64,000 nt of DNA from Actinomycetota bacterium (GTDB lineage Bacteria > Actinomycetota > Actinomycetes > Mycobacteriales > HKI-0501), in assembly GCA_030840805.1 (NCBI GenBank), contig JAVEDU010000105.1, positions 1-64,000 on the forward strand, in the 5' to 3' direction. Under the pieces are notes generated by a model. That model worked only from the letters and a program-made list of their open reading frames with translations, did no database searches and was not told the DNA's origin. Positions 25,458 to 36,345 of the stretch are shown here, piece by piece; position 1 is the first letter of the stretch, and each line of letters starts with the position of its first letter. The position numbers were made by a program, and so were the translations under genes.

Positions 25458-26348
25458 TCAGGCCGCGTCGGCGCCCAGATGGTCGGCGGCCACGAGCCGG
25501 CGACCGGCGAACGTGAGTGCCCATGCGGTTCCCTTGCGTGTCTTGGTGGAACCGAGATCCAGCCCGTCCTCCTCGGCGAGCGCGGCGAGGACTTCCGGGA
25601 TCAGCCCGCCCTGGCTGCACACCACCGCGGGTTCGCCGGTGGCGGCGAGGTCGCGGAGGGCCGCGACGGCCGGTTCGCGGTCCCGCTCCTCGTTCCACCG
25701 CGGATCGATCTCGATGTCGAGTCCCAGCGCCGCCGCGGTCGGGCGGACCGTCTCGACGCACCGCACCTTGCCCGCGCTCAGGACCCGCCGCGGGCCGAAC
25801 CACGGCAGGATCTCGGCCAGCCGCCGGGCCTGCCGCCGTCCGACCTCGTCCAGCGGCCGGTCCGCGTCGTCGCCCCGCCAGTCGACGCGACTGCCGGCCT
25901 TCGCGTGGCGCACCAGCACGAGGCTCGTCGTGTGCACCGGGAGGGCGAGGAAACCCGCCAGCACCGTGCGGTCGTGCCGGTACGTCACCGCGCCGAGGGC
26001 GTCCTCCGGCGGCGTCCACGTGAGCGCGTCGACCTCGTCGTTCGGAACGAACTCACCGCCCTGGGCGCGCATCGACCAGTAGTCCACGAGCTTGCCCGCG
26101 AGCACGCCGTCGACCGGCACCGAGTACCGGGTGGACGCCAGCCGACGGCCCGCCACCGGCCGGATGCCGGTCTCCTCGACCACCTCGCGGCAGGCGGCGG
26201 CCAGCGGATGCTCGCCGCGGTCCAGCTTCCCCTTCGGCAGACTCCAGTCGTCGTACCGGGACCGATGGGCCAGCGCCACCTCGATCCCGCCGTCGGCACG
26301 GTCACGCCACAGCACGCCGCCCGCGGCGCGGATCGTCCGCTCGGTCAC
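25458..26348 (-). CDS. Nudix hydrolase fused to histidine phosphatase (MutT1 type)
   Basis: The product has 296 residues and two enzymes. Residues 1-145 are a Nudix domain, with the box visible as [20 protein letters not shown] plus TGI. Residues 150-296 are a phosphoglycerate-mutase-like histidine phosphatase ([10 protein letters not shown] with the RHG-type catalytic His, and [14 protein letters not shown]). This fusion is MutT1 of mycobacteria, which acts on 8-oxo-GTP, 8-oxo-dGTP and diadenosine phosphates. GTG 26348 overlaps the ppk stop (GTGA), so the gene is coupled to polyphosphate kinase. The pair may link nucleotide clean-up with polyphosphate turnover. Confidence 0.88.
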   Translation of the reverse strand: MTERTIRAAGGVLWRDRADGGIEVALAHRSRYDDWSLPKGKLDRGEHPLAAACREVVEETGIRPVAGRRLASTRYSVPVDGVLAGKLVDYWSMRAQGGEFVPNDEVDALTWTPPEDALGAVTYRHDRTVLAGFLALPVHTTSLVLVRHAKAGSRVDWRGDDADRPLDEVGRRQARRLAEILPWFGPRRVLSAGKVRCVETVRPTAAALGLDIEIDPRWNEERDREPAVAALRDLAATGEPAVVCSQGGLIPEVLAALAEEDGLDLGSTKTRKGTAWALTFAGRRLVAADHLGADAA

Positions 26349-28456
26349 GCGTCGGCCTTCGGCACCCGGCGGCGCATCAGCTCCACCTGGAGATCTCTCG
26401 TGCCGGTGTGCCGGTGCCAGGTCCCGCCGCCGTCCAGCTCCCAGCAGGTGACGTCGTCCGCGAAGCCGAGGTCGAGCACGCGCCGCAACTGGGCCTCCGC
26501 GTCGTCGTCGGTGACCTGGACCATCGCCTCCACCCGCCGGTCGAGGTTGCGGTGCATCAGGTCCGCCGACCCCAGCCAGAACTCCTCGTCCTCGCCGTTG
26601 CCGAAGCGCAGCACCCGGGAGTGCTCCAGGAACCGGCCGACGATCGAGCGGACGCGGATGTTCGCGCTCAGCCCCGGTACGCCGGGCCGCAGCGCGCAGA
26701 TGCCGCGCACCAGCATGTCGATCCGGACGCCGGCCCGCGAGGCGCGGTACAGCGCGTCGATGATCTCTTCGTCCACGATGGAGTTGACCTTGATCTGCAC
26801 GAGCCCGGGCTGCCCCGCGCGGACATGCGCGATCTCCCGCTCGATCCGGTCGACGATGCCGGCCCGTACGCCGTGCGGCGCGACCATCAGCGACCGGTAG
26901 CCGGTCTGCCGCGAGTACCCGGTCAGCGTGTTGAACAGGTCGGTGATGTCCGCGCACACGTCCTCGTTCGCGGTGAACAGCCCGAAGTCCTCGTACAGGC
27001 GGGCGGTCTTGGGGTTGTAGTTCCCCGTCCCGACGTGGGCGTACCGGCGCAGCCGGCCGCCCTCCTGGCGTACCACCAGGGACGTCTTGCAGTGCGTCTT
27101 CAGCCCCATCAGCCCGTAGACCACGTGGCAGCCCGCGCGCTCCAGCGCCCTGGCCCACTTGATGTTCGCCTGCTCGTCGAACCGGGCCTTGATCTCCACC
27201 AGCACCACGACCTGCTTGCCCGCCTCGGCGGCGTCGATCAGCGCGTCCACGATGGGGGAGTCGCCGGAGGTGCGGTACAGCGTCTGCTTGATCGCCAGCA
27301 CGTTCGGGTCGGCGGCGGCCTGCTCGACGAACCGCTGCACGCTGGTGGAGAACGAGTCGTACGGGTGGTGCACCAGGACGTCGCCCTCGCGCAGCGTCGC
27401 GAACACGCTCTTCGGCGTCTCGCCCTCGGCGAACCGCGGGTGCGTCGCCGGCACGAACGGCGGGAACTTCAGCTCCGGCCGGTCGAGGTCGTACAGCTGC
27501 CACAGGGAGCTGAGGTCCAGCAGCCCCGGTACGCGCTGTACGTCGTTTCCGGTCACGCCGAGCTCGCGCATGAGCAGCTCGAGGATGTGCTCGCTCATCG
27601 AGTCGGTGACCTCGAGCCGGACCGCGGGCCCGAAGCGACGGCGGGCGAGCTCGCGCTCCAGCGCCTGGAGGAGGTCCTCGTCGCGGTCCTCCTCGACCTC
27701 CAGGTCCGCGTTGCGGGTCACCCGGAACAGGTGGTGCTCGACCACGTTCATCCCGGGGAAGAGCTGGTTCAGGTGCGCCGCGATGAGGTCGTCGAGCGGG
27801 AGGAACGTGTCGTCGCCGACCGTCACGAAGCGCGGCACGTTGTTCGGCACCTTCACCCGGGCGAAGCGCTCGGGGCCGCCCTCGGGGTCGCGCACGACGA
27901 CGGCGAGGTTCAGCGACAGGCCGGAGATGTACGGGAACGGGTGCGCCGGGTCGACGGCGAGCGGGGTCAGGAGCGGGAACACCTGGTCCCGGAAGTGCCG
28001 GTGGAGCCGGTGCTGGTCGTCCGGGTCGACGTCCTCCCAGCGCACGATGTGGATGTCGTGCTTCTCCAGCGCCGCCCGCACGTCGTCCTCGAAGCACCGG
28101 GCATGCCGCTCGACCAGGTCCCGGGTCCGCACCGAGATGCGCTCCAGCTGCTCTCGCGGGGTCAGCCCGTCCGCGCTGCGGACGGCCAGCCCCGTGGACA
28201 TGCGGCGCTTGAGCCCGGCCACCCGCACCATGAAGAACTCGTCCAGGTTGGACGCGAAGATCGCGAGGAACTTCGCCCGTTCCAGCAGCGGGTTCGCCTG
28301 GTCCTCGCCGAGCGCCAGCACGCGCGCGTTGAAGTCCAGCCAGGACAGCTCACGGTTGAGGAACCGGTGGTCCGGCAGTGGCTCCAGCGCCGGGCCCGTC
28401 ACCTGGACGTCCTCGGCTGCTGGCTCGGTCTTGTCGTCCGGGGCCGCGGTGCTCAC
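26345..28456 (-). CDS. ppk: Polyphosphate kinase 1
   Basis: PPK1 makes inorganic polyphosphate from ATP. The protein of about 703 residues has all family domains: the N-terminal helical part ([40 protein letters not shown]), the middle head domain, and two PLD-like catalytic domains with [20 protein letters not shown], then [20 protein letters not shown], where the His is the autophosphorylated residue, then [20 protein letters not shown]. Start GTG 28456 is chosen; the frame extends to 28501. It lies between the cold-shock-like gene and mutT1 on the minus strand. Confidence 0.95.
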   Translation of the reverse strand: MSTAAPDDKTEPAAEDVQVTGPALEPLPDHRFLNRELSWLDFNARVLALGEDQANPLLERAKFLAIFASNLDEFFMVRVAGLKRRMSTGLAVRSADGLTPREQLERISVRTRDLVERHARCFEDDVRAALEKHDIHIVRWEDVDPDDQHRLHRHFRDQVFPLLTPLAVDPAHPFPYISGLSLNLAVVVRDPEGGPERFARVKVPNNVPRFVTVGDDTFLPLDDLIAAHLNQLFPGMNVVEHHLFRVTRNADLEVEEDRDEDLLQALERELARRRFGPAVRLEVTDSMSEHILELLMRELGVTGNDVQRVPGLLDLSSLWQLYDLDRPELKFPPFVPATHPRFAEGETPKSVFATLREGDVLVHHPYDSFSTSVQRFVEQAAADPNVLAIKQTLYRTSGDSPIVDALIDAAEAGKQVVVLVEIKARFDEQANIKWARALERAGCHVVYGLMGLKTHCKTSLVVRQEGGRLRRYAHVGTGNYNPKTARLYEDFGLFTANEDVCADITDLFNTLTGYSRQTGYRSLMVAPHGVRAGIVDRIEREIAHVRAGQPGLVQIKVNSIVDEEIIDALYRASRAGVRIDMLVRGICALRPGVPGLSANIRVRSIVGRFLEHSRVLRFGNGEDEEFWLGSADLMHRNLDRRVEAMVQVTDDDAEAQLRRVLDLGFADDVTCWELDGGGTWHRHTGTRDLQVELMRRRVPKADA

Positions 28457-28524
28457 GGCATCATCATGCCGTCCCGCGGTGCCGTCCGCGCCAGGTGGCA
28501 CACCGGGGTCCTCCGGCGCTCAGC

Positions 28525-28722
28525 TCAGTGGAACGTGGCGAGGGTGACGAGCGTGACAGTGCCGTCGGTGGCGGTCTCCAGCCGTACGCGCTGTCCGGGC
28601 CGGAGGAGGCGCAGCCCGCCCGCGGCGAACGCGTCGGGAGTGAACGAGACCGGCGAACCGTCGTCGAGCAGCACTCGACCGGCCTCGGTCTCCCGGTCGA
28701 ACGCCGCCACGGTGCCCTGCAT
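28525..28722 (-). CDS. Cold-shock-like small protein
   Basis: The product has 65 residues: MQGTVAAFDRETEAGRVLLD, then DGSPVSFTPDAF and LRPGQRVRLETATDGTVTLV. The sequence follows an S1-like/cold-shock beta-barrel with the GTV..FD...G.V.LDDG pattern, but the aromatic RNA-binding RNP motifs of true CspA are not well kept. Such small genes are common between cofC and ppk in actinobacteria. It may bind nucleic acid. The role is unknown. Confidence 0.7.
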   Translation of the reverse strand: MQGTVAAFDRETEAGRVLLDDGSPVSFTPDAFAAGGLRLLRPGQRVRLETATDGTVTLVTLATFH

Positions 28723-28757
28723 ACGGGCGACCCTACCGGTCCTCGCCTCCGAGGTCG

Positions 28758-29384
28758 CTAGGCCCCGAACGCCGCGAGTACCGCGCTCGTCCGCGCGCCG
28801 ACGCCGAGCCGCCGCGCCACCCCGAGGTCCGCGGCCGTGTCGGTGTCGTGACGCAGCGAGGTCCACTCGCCGGCCAGCCGGACCGCCCCCGACGCGGCGT
28901 GCGCGGCCGCGGAGCCCGGGCCGAACAGCGGACCGAGCGGCGATCCGGGCCGGGCCGCCAGCAGCGCGGTCCCGGTGCCGGCCGTGTCGGGCAGGAAGCT
29001 GCGGACGTGCCCGGCCGCGAGGCCGAGTACCGCGGCGAGATCGGCGGGGCGCAGCGCCGGGCGGTCCGCGCCGACCACGGCGACCCCGTCGGCCGGCCCG
29101 GAGGCGGCGGCCACGGCGGCTCCGTGGTCGAGGGCCGGGTTCAGCCCCGAGTCCGGGAGGTCGGGGACGACGAGGGCGCCGAGGGCGCCCAGCTCCGCGG
29201 CGGCGCGGGCGTCGTCGGTGACGACGATCACCCTGGCGACCGCCGGGGAGGCGAGCACCGCGCTCACCGTGTCGGCGGCCAGGGCGAGGACCAGCTCGGT
29301 GTGCCCGCTGCCGGGTACGGCGCCCGAGAGCCGGGTCTTCGCGCGCTCGACGCGCTTGACCGGAACCACCACGGACCACCGCAC
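28758..29384 (-). CDS. cofC: 2-phospho-L-lactate/PEP guanylyltransferase (F420 synthesis)
   Basis: CofC (FbiD) activates phospholactate or phosphoenolpyruvate with GTP in the first step of coenzyme F420 side-chain assembly. The 208-residue protein has the nucleotidyltransferase start [20 protein letters not shown], then [20 protein letters not shown], and [20 protein letters not shown], where the Asp binds metal. GTG 29384 starts the gene. It is the first gene of the cofC-csp-ppk-mutT1 operon. The other fbi genes are not in the window, as is usual in actinobacteria. Confidence 0.85.
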   Translation of the reverse strand: MRWSVVVPVKRVERAKTRLSGAVPGSGHTELVLALAADTVSAVLASPAVARVIVVTDDARAAAELGALGALVVPDLPDSGLNPALDHGAAVAAASGPADGVAVVGADRPALRPADLAAVLGLAAGHVRSFLPDTAGTGTALLAARPGSPLGPLFGPGSAAAHAASGAVRLAGEWTSLRHDTDTAADLGVARRLGVGARTSAVLAAFGA

Positions 29385-29551
29385 GGTGCCATCCTCACAT
29401 CCCCGGCGGCACCGGTCGCCGAGCGCCCTGGTCGCGACGCGCCCGCCGGGTGCCGTGGACACTGCGACCGCCGGCGGTTCAGGATCGGGCGTTGCGCGTG
29501 CCGGCCGGGCACCGGGAGTCCGTCGAACGCGCGTGGAGGAGGTGTCGGGCG

Positions 29552-30304
29552 GTGGGGCGCAGGCGTGGCGCATGGATGCGATTCGCGGCGATGGTCCTCA
29601 AGCCGCTGCTGTGGCTGTTCACCCGGCGGACGTGGCGCGGGCGCGAGAACGTGCCGGCGGGACCGGTGATCCTGGTGGCGAACCACGTGTCGCACACGGA
29701 CCCGCTCACCCTCGCGCATTTCGTGTACGACCTGCCGCGGGAGCCACGGTACCTCGCCAAGGAGGCCGTCTTCACGGTCCCGTTCGTCGGGATGGTGGTG
29801 CGCGGCGCGAAGCAGATCCCGGTGCGGCGGGCCACGACGGAGGCCGTCCTGGCGCTCGAGCACGCCGTCGAGGCCGTGGGGCGCGGCGAGTGCGTGGTCA
29901 TCTACCCGGAGGGCACGACCACCAAGGACCCCGCGCTCTGGCCGATGCGGGGCAAGACGGGGGCGGCACGGCTGGCGATGCTCACCGGCGCGCCGGTGGT
30001 CCCGATCGGCCAGTGGGGCCCGGAGCGGTTCTACCACCCGATCACCCACCGGATCGGGCTCCGGCCGCGGACGCCGGTGACGGTCGTGGCGGGCCCGCCG
30101 ATCGACCTCTCGGCGTACGAGGGGAGGCCGCCGACCGCCGCGCTGCTCGCCGAGGTCACCGACGTGATCATGCGGCGGATCCGCGAGCTGGTCGCCGAGG
30201 CGCGCGGCGAGGCGGCCCCGACCGGACCCCTGTACCCACGCCCGACCGGGAGGCGACACACTGCTCCCGACGAACCGACGACCACCCCGGAGGTCCCCTC
30301 GTGA
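29552..30304 (+). CDS. plsC: 1-acyl-sn-glycerol-3-phosphate acyltransferase
   Basis: The product has 250 residues. It transfers the second acyl chain in phosphatidic acid synthesis. Family motifs are [16 protein letters not shown] (NHxxxxD), [16 protein letters not shown] (EGTR-like, here EGTT) and [15 protein letters not shown]. An N-terminal hydrophobic segment would dip into the membrane. Start GTG 29552 follows GGAGGAGG; ATG 29573 is an alternative. The stop overlaps the gpsA start (GTGA), which links phospholipid assembly with glycerol-3-phosphate supply. Confidence 0.9.
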   Translation: MGRRRGAWMRFAAMVLKPLLWLFTRRTWRGRENVPAGPVILVANHVSHTDPLTLAHFVYDLPREPRYLAKEAVFTVPFVGMVVRGAKQIPVRRATTEAVLALEHAVEAVGRGECVVIYPEGTTTKDPALWPMRGKTGAARLAMLTGAPVVPIGQWGPERFYHPITHRIGLRPRTPVTVVAGPPIDLSAYEGRPPTAALLAEVTDVIMRRIRELVAEARGEAAPTGPLYPRPTGRRHTAPDEPTTTPEVPS

Positions 30305-31308
30305 CACACCCCGCCGCCCGTGCGGCCGTGCTCGGTGCCGGGTCCTGGGGCACCGCGTTCGCCAAGGTGCTCGCCGACGCCGGTTCCGACGTGGTGCTGT
30401 GGGCCCGGCGGGCCGAGATCGCGGCGACGATCACCGACCGGCGGGAGAACTCCGAGTACCTGCCGGGGATCGTGCTGCCCGGGCGCCTCTCCGCCACGGC
30501 CGAGGCCGGTACGGCGCTCGACGGCGCCGGCCTGGTCGTGTTCGCGGTGCCCTCGCAGAACCTGCGGGAGAACCTCTCCCGCTGGGTGCCCGCGCTCACC
30601 CCGGGCATCACGCTGGTCAGCTTGATGAAGGGCGTGGAGCTCGGCACGGCGCTGCGGATGAGCGAGGTGATCGTGGAGGTCACCGGCGTACCGGCCGACC
30701 GGGTCGCCGTGGTGTCCGGCCCGAACCTGGCGATGGAGATCGCCCAGGAGCAGCCCGCCGCCACCGTCGTCGCGTGTACCGACGCCGCCCGCGCGGAGGC
30801 GCTGCAGCGGCTCCTCGCCACCCCGTACCTGCGGCCGTACACGAACACCGACGTGGTCGGCTGCGAGCTCGGCGGCGCGGTCAAGAACGTCATCGCGCTC
30901 GCCTGCGGGATGGCCGAGGGCATGGGCTTCGGCGACAACACCAAGGCGTCGCTGATGACCCGCGGGCTCGCCGAGACGGCCCGGCTCGGGGCGGCGCTGG
31001 GGGCGGACCCGATGACGTTCGCCGGGCTCGCCGGCCTGGGAGACCTGGTCGCGACCTGCTCCTCGCCGCTGTCGCGGAACCACACGTTCGGCCGGCGGCT
31101 CGGCACCGGCGAGACGCTGGAGGAGATCGCCGCGACCACCCGGCAGGTCGCCGAGGGCGTCAAGTCGTGCCGCTCGATCCTCGACCTGGCCCGCAAGCAC
31201 GATGTCGACATGCCGCTCACCGAGCTGGTCGTCCAGGTGTGCCACGAGGGTGCCCCGCCGACCGTGGCGGTGGGACAGCTCATGGGCCGTTCGACGAAGT
31301 CCGAGTGA
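30301..31308 (+). CDS. gpsA: NAD(P)-dependent glycerol-3-phosphate dehydrogenase
   Basis: GpsA reduces dihydroxyacetone phosphate to glycerol-3-phosphate, the backbone for phospholipids. The 335-residue protein has the dinucleotide-binding [20 protein letters not shown], the AVPSQNLR loop, [29 protein letters not shown] with the catalytic Lys, and [21 protein letters not shown] 30301 overlaps the plsC stop; its own stop overlaps the next gene in the same way, so the three genes are probably one transcript. Confidence 0.95.
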   Translation: MTHPAARAAVLGAGSWGTAFAKVLADAGSDVVLWARRAEIAATITDRRENSEYLPGIVLPGRLSATAEAGTALDGAGLVVFAVPSQNLRENLSRWVPALTPGITLVSLMKGVELGTALRMSEVIVEVTGVPADRVAVVSGPNLAMEIAQEQPAATVVACTDAARAEALQRLLATPYLRPYTNTDVVGCELGGAVKNVIALACGMAEGMGFGDNTKASLMTRGLAETARLGAALGADPMTFAGLAGLGDLVATCSSPLSRNHTFGRRLGTGETLEEIAATTRQVAEGVKSCRSILDLARKHDVDMPLTELVVQVCHEGAPPTVAVGQLMGRSTKSE

Positions 31309-32447
31309 ACGAGAACTGGGGCGACGGCACCCGCGCCGTCCACGCCGGCCTGCCCGCGCCGCACCCGGGGGCACCGCTGCTGCCCGGACCGGTGTTCGCG
31401 GCGCCGTACCACCTGGCCGGGTATCCGCCGGGCGGCCCGGACGGCACCGCCGACGCGTACGCCCGCAACTCCAACCCGACGCTGGGCCGGTACGAGGAGG
31501 CGCTCGGTCAACTGGAGCGCGGCGACGCGGTGGTGTTCGCGTCCGGGATGGCCGCCGTCAGCGCGGTCCTGCTGGACACGCTCGTGCCGGGCGACGTGCT
31601 GGTCCTGCCGTCGGACGGCTACTACGTGACCCGCGTGCTGGCCCGGGAGGTGCTGGGTGCCCGCGGGGTCGAGGTGCGGGAGGTGCCGACGACCGGGCCG
31701 TACTCCGCCGAGCTGCTCGCCGGTGCGCGTCTCGTGCTGCTCGAGACCCCCGCGAACCCGGGGCTGGACGTCTGCGATCTGGCCGCGGTGATCCCGGCCG
31801 CCCGGGCGGCGGGTGCCCTCGTCGGGGTGGACAACACCACGGCCACGCCGCTCGGGCAGCGACCGCTCGATTTCGGCGCGGACTTCTCGATCTCCTCGGA
31901 CACCAAGGCGATGACCGGGCACGGCGATCTCCTGCTCGGGCATGTCGCGGTCACCGATCCGGCGCTGCTGGAGCGGCTGCGGGCGTGGCGTACCCGGACG
32001 GGCGGGCTGCCGGGGCCGTTCGAGACGTGGCTGGCGCACCGTTCGCTCGGGACGGTCGACCTGAGGCTGACGAGGCAGGCGGCGAACGCCCTCGCGCTGG
32101 CGGACCTGCTCGCGGACCGGCGGGAGGTGACGGACCTGCGGTACCCGGGCCGACCCGGCGACCCGGCGCATGCGACGGCGTCGAGGCAGATGCGGCGGTT
32201 CGGCGGGGTGCTGTCGTTCACGCTGCCCTCCGCGGAGGCGGTGGACCGCTTCGTGGCGGCGTCGGCGCTGATGGTGTCCGCGACCTCGTTCGGGGGCCTG
32301 CACACCACGGTCGACCGGCGGGCGCAGTGGGGCGGGGACGTGGTGCCGGCGGGGTTCGTCCGGCTGTCCGCGGGGTGTGAGGACACGGTGGACCTGCTGG
32401 CGGACCTGGCGACGGCGCTGGACGCGCTGGGCCCCACCCCGCGTTGA
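31305..32447 (+). CDS. Cystathionine gamma-lyase/synthase-family PLP enzyme
   Basis: The product has 380 residues and belongs to the Cys/Met-metabolism PLP family. The N-terminus has [40 protein letters not shown] and [13 protein letters not shown] bind the cofactor phosphate; [20 protein letters not shown] precedes the lysine in [15 protein letters not shown]. It breaks down cystathionine to cysteine, or makes it, depending on subfamily. I favour the lyase as the annotation usual in related genomes. GTG 31305 overlaps the gpsA stop. A palindromic element overlaps the stop. Confidence 0.8.
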   Translation: MNENWGDGTRAVHAGLPAPHPGAPLLPGPVFAAPYHLAGYPPGGPDGTADAYARNSNPTLGRYEEALGQLERGDAVVFASGMAAVSAVLLDTLVPGDVLVLPSDGYYVTRVLAREVLGARGVEVREVPTTGPYSAELLAGARLVLLETPANPGLDVCDLAAVIPAARAAGALVGVDNTTATPLGQRPLDFGADFSISSDTKAMTGHGDLLLGHVAVTDPALLERLRAWRTRTGGLPGPFETWLAHRSLGTVDLRLTRQAANALALADLLADRREVTDLRYPGRPGDPAHATASRQMRRFGGVLSFTLPSAEAVDRFVAASALMVSATSFGGLHTTVDRRAQWGGDVVPAGFVRLSAGCEDTVDLLADLATALDALGPTPR

Positions 32448-32500
32448 TCATGGACTTTGCAACAGACACGCCGGCGTGTCGTGCTGCAAAGTCCATGATC
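32446..32500. repeat. Palindromic intergenic element E2
   Basis: GATCATGGACTTTGCA (32446-32461) is the exact reverse complement of TGCAAAGTCCATGATC (32485-32500). The centre GACACGCCGGCGTGTC (32465-32480) is itself a perfect palindrome. The element shares the centre and the GCGTTGAT edge with E1. It begins in the stop region of the PLP-enzyme gene and could end its transcription. Confidence 0.7.
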
Positions 32501-32592
32501 GATCCGGAGGGGCGAGCCGGGGCCGGGAGACCGGGGTCACCCCGGCGCGCGGCGGCACCGGCGCGGCACCGCCGACCGGTAGGGTCTCCGGC

Positions 32593-33696
32593 GTGAGCGA
32601 AGCCCCCGAGCCCGGCGCCCACGGGCGCAAGACCCGCGTCGCCGTCGTCTTCGGCGGCCGCAGCACCGAACACGGCGTCTCCTGCGTCAGCGCGGGCAGC
32701 GTGATGGCCGGCCTCGACCCCGACCAGTTCGAGATCGTGCCGATCGGCATCACCCGCGACGGCCGCTGGGTGCTCGCCGCCGGGGACCCGCGCGAGCTGA
32801 CCACGGTGGACCGCACGCTGCCGGAGGTCACCGACGGCACCGGGGTCACGCTGCCCGCGGACCCGGCCGTCGGCGGGTTCGTGGTGGCGGGCGAGGTGGT
32901 CCCGGTCGATGTCGTGTTCCCGGTGCTGCACGGCGCGTACGGCGAGGACGGGACGATCCAGGGCCTGCTGGAGCTGGCCGGGCTGCCCTATGTGGGGGCC
33001 GGCGTGCTGGCCTCCGCCGCGGCCATGGACAAGGAGTACACCAAGAAGCTGCTGGCGGCCGAGGGGCTGCCGGTGGGCCGGTACGCCGTCCTGCGGCCCA
33101 CCGACAAGACGCTCACGGTCGACGACAAGGAGCGGCTGGGCCTGCCGGTGTTCGTGAAGCCGGCTCGCGCGGGCTCGTCGTTCGGCATCACCCGGGTCAC
33201 CGACTGGGCGGGCCTCGACGACGCGATCGCCACCGCGCGGGCCGTCGACCCGAAGGTCATCATCGAGGCGGGCGTCGTCGGCCGCGAGATCGAGTGCGGC
33301 GTGCTCGAGGGCCGCGACGGCGGTGAGCCCGAGGTCAGCCTGCCCGCGGAGATCCGGATCGTGGCCGAGGGCCACGACTGGTACGACTTCGAGGCGAAGT
33401 ACCTCGACGACGCCTGCGAGTTCGACCTGCCCGCCGACCTGCCCGCCGAGGTCACCGACCGGCTGCGGGCGATGGCGCGTCGCGCGTTCGTTGCGCTGGA
33501 CTGCGCCGGGCTGGCGCGGGTCGACTTCTTCGTGACGCCCGACCACGAGCTCGTGGTCAACGAGGTCAACACGATGCCGGGCTTCACGCCGATCTCGCTG
33601 TTCCCGCGGATGTGGGTGACCAGCGGCCTGGAGTACCCGCAGCTGCTCGAGCGGATGGTCCGTACCGCGCTGCGCCGCGGCACCGGTCTGCGCTGA
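32593..33696 (+). CDS. ddl: D-alanine--D-alanine ligase
   Basis: Ddl joins two D-Ala for peptidoglycan stem peptides, using ATP. The 367-residue ATP-grasp protein has [17 protein letters not shown] at the N-terminus, [20 protein letters not shown], the ATP-binding [17 protein letters not shown], and the metal-binding end [20 protein letters not shown]. Start GTG 32593 is inferred from the family length. A DUF3515 gene converges on it, as in many actinobacteria. Confidence 0.95.
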   Translation: MSEAPEPGAHGRKTRVAVVFGGRSTEHGVSCVSAGSVMAGLDPDQFEIVPIGITRDGRWVLAAGDPRELTTVDRTLPEVTDGTGVTLPADPAVGGFVVAGEVVPVDVVFPVLHGAYGEDGTIQGLLELAGLPYVGAGVLASAAAMDKEYTKKLLAAEGLPVGRYAVLRPTDKTLTVDDKERLGLPVFVKPARAGSSFGITRVTDWAGLDDAIATARAVDPKVIIEAGVVGREIECGVLEGRDGGEPEVSLPAEIRIVAEGHDWYDFEAKYLDDACEFDLPADLPAEVTDRLRAMARRAFVALDCAGLARVDFFVTPDHELVVNEVNTMPGFTPISLFPRMWVTSGLEYPQLLERMVRTALRRGTGLR

Positions 33697-33709
33697 CGGT
33701 GCGGGCGGG

Positions 33710-34243
33710 TCAGCCGGTCGCCGGGATCGTCGCGGCGATCGGCTTCGACAGTTCCGCGACGACATCGGCGGGGTTCGTGGCCGTGTGCGCCGGGACGGTC
33801 ACCTCGACGGGTACCGCGCGGTCGGTGGTCGTGAACACCACGTCGGAGCCCCGTGCGGCGGCGAGCCAGCGGACGCCGTTGATGGCGAACTGCTTGTTCG
33901 TGTCCGGCGGTACGGCCACGCGCGGCACGCCGCAGCGCAGGACCACCGGCGGGTCGCCCCACGCGACGACGCGGTCCGGCGCGGTGGACACCGCCCGGGC
34001 CCGGCGCCCGTCGAGCGTGGTCGGCAGCGCGCCGAGCAGCGTGGCGCACCGTGCCTCGGTGCCGGCGGCCGCCGACGGCGGTGCGGTCACCACGACCGGG
34101 CCACCGGAACTGGCGCCGGGACTCGCGGCCGGCTCGTCCGCGGAGCCGCCCCGCAGGCCGAACACCACCAGCCCGGCGACCAGGGCGAGCGGGACGGCGA
34201 CGAGGGTGGCGATGAACGCGGCGCTGCGTCGTGTGGTGTTCAG
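33710..34243 (-). CDS. DUF3515 membrane-anchored protein, probable CTG start
   Basis: The product has 177 residues if begun at CTG 34243. That start gives LNTTRRSAAFIATLVAVPLA followed by LVAGLVVFG, a membrane helix or signal anchor expected for DUF3515, and has GGGGAG 6 nt upstream. The first GTG (34171) would cut the helix. The extracellular domain has ARCATLLGALP with its conserved Cys, then RAVAWGDPPVVLRCGVP-like strands with the second Cys (here VAWGDPPVVLRCGVP) and WLAAARGSDVVFTTTDRAVP. The function is unknown; the family is specific to actinobacteria. It lies 15 bp after the Lrp-type gene. Confidence 0.7.
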   Translation of the reverse strand: MNTTRRSAAFIATLVAVPLALVAGLVVFGLRGGSADEPAASPGASSGGPVVVTAPPSAAAGTEARCATLLGALPTTLDGRRARAVSTAPDRVVAWGDPPVVLRCGVPRVAVPPDTNKQFAINGVRWLAAARGSDVVFTTTDRAVPVEVTVPAHTATNPADVVAELSKPIAATIPATG

Positions 34244-34258
34244 GGTGGACTCCCCGGT

Positions 34259-34492
34259 CTACAGGTGCACGACCGAGCAGGTCAGCGTGCGGGTGATGCC
34301 GGCGACGGCCTGGACCTTGCTCACCACCAGTTTGCCGAGCTCGTCGACGTTGCGCGCCTCGGTGAGCACGATCACGTCGTACGGGCCGGTGACGGCCTCG
34401 ACCTGTGCGACGCCGGTGATGCCGGCGATGGTGGCCGCCACGTCGCGGGCCTTGCCCACCTCGGTCTGGATGAGGATGTACGCCTGGACCAC
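34259..34492 (-). CDS. Stand-alone Lrp/AsnC ligand-binding (RAM) domain protein
   Basis: The product has 77 residues, beginning VVQAYILIQTEVGKARDVAA and continuing with VEAVTGPYDVIVLTEARNVD. It is an AsnC_trans_reg (RAM) domain without the DNA-binding half of Lrp regulators. Such stand-alone RAM proteins form octamers or larger rings and bind amino acids; a regulatory partner is not known. Start GTG 34492 follows AAGGAGC. It probably shares an operon with the DUF3515 gene and is divergent from thiL. Confidence 0.85.
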   Translation of the reverse strand: MVQAYILIQTEVGKARDVAATIAGITGVAQVEAVTGPYDVIVLTEARNVDELGKLVVSKVQAVAGITRTLTCSVVHL

Positions 34493-34596
34493 GGGACGGC
34501 TCCTTCGGACTGGACGGGCCAGAGAACCCGGGAAACGTACCGTACGGCCGGCGGGTGCCAGCACGTCCAGCAGGAGCGGGAAAGCAGGAGGATGAG

Positions 34597-35541
34597 ATGA
34601 CGGTGTCGGAGGTCGGCGAGTTCGGCCTGATCGCCCGGGTGACCGCCCGGTTGCCGCAGGGTTCCGCGACGATTCTCGGCCCCGGCGACGACGCCGCCAT
34701 CGTTCTCGCGTCCGACGGCCGGGTCGTGGTGAGCACCGACCTGCTGGTGGAGGGGCGGCATTTCCGCCGCGACTGGTCCGGCGGATACGACGTGGGCCGG
34801 AAGGCCGCCGCGGCCAACCTCGCCGACATCGCGGCGATGGGCGCGCAGCCGACGTCGCTGGTCGTCGGCCTCGCGTGCCCGCCCGACCTGCCGCTGGAAT
34901 GGGCCGAGGCGCTCGCCGACGGCCTGCGGGAGGAGAGTGCCCTCGTCGGGGCGTCGGTCGTCGGTGGTGACGTGTCCCGGGCCGACTCGGTGATCGTCGC
35001 GGTCACCGCGCTCGGCGACCTCCAGGGCCGCGCGCCGGTCACCCGCGCGGGCGCGCGCGCCGGGGACGTCGTCGCGGTCGCCGGCCGGCTCGGCTGGTCC
35101 GCCGCGGGCCACGCGGTGCTGTCCCGCGGGTTCCGCTCGCCCCGCGTGCTCGTCGACGCCCACCGCCGCCCGGAGCCGCCGTACGCCGCCGGGCCCGCCG
35201 CCTCGGTCCTCGGCGCCACCGCGATGTGCGACGTGAGCGACGGCCTGATCGCCGACCTCGGCCACCTCGCGGTCGCCTCGGGGGTCGGCATCGACCTGCG
35301 GCGCGACGCGTTCACCGTCACCCGGCAGCTGGCGGATGCCGCCCAGGCGCTCGGCAAGGACCCGATCGACTGGGTGCTCACGGGCGGGGAGGACCACGCG
35401 CTGGTCGCGACGTTCCCGGCCACGGTGGCGCTCGGCGCGGACTGGCGGGTCGTCGGCGCGGTCCGGGTCGGTTCCGGTGTCACGGTCGACGGAGAGCCGT
35501 GGGAGGGCACCGCCGGTCACGACCACTTCGCCCGTCCGTAG
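34597..35541 (+). CDS. thiL: Thiamine-monophosphate kinase
   Basis: ThiL phosphorylates thiamine monophosphate to the active cofactor thiamine diphosphate. The 314-residue protein shows GPGDDAAIVLASDGRVVVST, the DLLVEGRHF motif, ANLADIAAMGAQPTSLVVGL, SVVGGDVSRADSVIVAVTAL and VSDGLIADLGHLA. Start ATG 34597 follows AGGAGGATG. thiD follows 9 bp after the stop, so both thiamine kinases are together. Confidence 0.95.
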   Translation: MTVSEVGEFGLIARVTARLPQGSATILGPGDDAAIVLASDGRVVVSTDLLVEGRHFRRDWSGGYDVGRKAAAANLADIAAMGAQPTSLVVGLACPPDLPLEWAEALADGLREESALVGASVVGGDVSRADSVIVAVTALGDLQGRAPVTRAGARAGDVVAVAGRLGWSAAGHAVLSRGFRSPRVLVDAHRRPEPPYAAGPAASVLGATAMCDVSDGLIADLGHLAVASGVGIDLRRDAFTVTRQLADAAQALGKDPIDWVLTGGEDHALVATFPATVALGADWRVVGAVRVGSGVTVDGEPWEGTAGHDHFARP

Positions 35542-35550
35542 ATTGGCCTC

Positions 35551-36345
35551 ATGTCTGCCGCTCCACCGCTCGTCCTGTCCGTGGCCGGTTCGGACTCCGG
35601 GGGCGGAGCCGGGATCCAGGCCGACCTGAAGACGATGCTCGCCCTCGGCGTCCACGGCATGACGGTCGTCGCCGCGGTCACCGCACAGAACTCCCTCGGC
35701 GTGCAGGGGTACTGGGAGCTGCCCGCGGAGGCGGTCACCGCCCAGCTCGACAGCGTGCTCGGTGACATCGGGGTCGACGCGGTCAAGACCGGGATGCTGG
35801 CCTCCGCGGACCTCGTGTCGCTCGTCGCGGCGCGGCTGTCCACCGTGGACGCGCCCGTCGTGGTGGACCCGGTGAGCGTGAGCAAGCACGGCGACCCCTT
35901 GCTCGCGGCGGACGCGCTGGAGGCGGTCCGCACCCTTCTCCTGCCGGTGGCGGCCGTGGTGACGCCGAACCTGCACGAGGTGCGTCAGCTCACCGGCGTC
36001 GAGGTCACCGGCGCCGGGGACCTGCGCCGGGCGGCCGACGCGGTGCTGGCGCTCGGCCCGGGCGCGGTGCTGGTCAAGGGCGGCCACCTCGCGGGCGACG
36101 CGGTCGATCTGCTGGTCACCGCGGCGGGGGAGGAGTACGAGTACCGCTCCGCGCGGTACGACAACCGTCACACCCACGGCACCGGCTGCACCCTGGCGAG
36201 CGCCGTCGCATCCCGGCTGGCCTGCGGTGACACCCTGCCGGACGCGGTGGCCGCGGCGAAGGAGTACGTCACCGGCGCGATCGCGCACGGCTTCGCGCTC
36301 GGCGCCGGGATCGGGCCGGTCGACCACGGCTGGCGGCAGCGGTGA
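35551..36345 (+). CDS. thiD: Hydroxymethylpyrimidine/phosphomethylpyrimidine kinase
   Basis: ThiD phosphorylates the pyrimidine part of thiamine twice. The 264-residue ribokinase-fold protein has [76 protein letters not shown] and [20 protein letters not shown], where GTGCT is the anion-hole motif with the catalytic Cys. It follows thiL closely; its stop overlaps the GNAT gene start. Confidence 0.95.
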   Translation: MSAAPPLVLSVAGSDSGGGAGIQADLKTMLALGVHGMTVVAAVTAQNSLGVQGYWELPAEAVTAQLDSVLGDIGVDAVKTGMLASADLVSLVAARLSTVDAPVVVDPVSVSKHGDPLLAADALEAVRTLLLPVAAVVTPNLHEVRQLTGVEVTGAGDLRRAADAVLALGPGAVLVKGGHLAGDAVDLLVTAAGEEYEYRSARYDNRHTHGTGCTLASAVASRLACGDTLPDAVAAAKEYVTGAIAHGFALGAGIGPVDHGWRQR

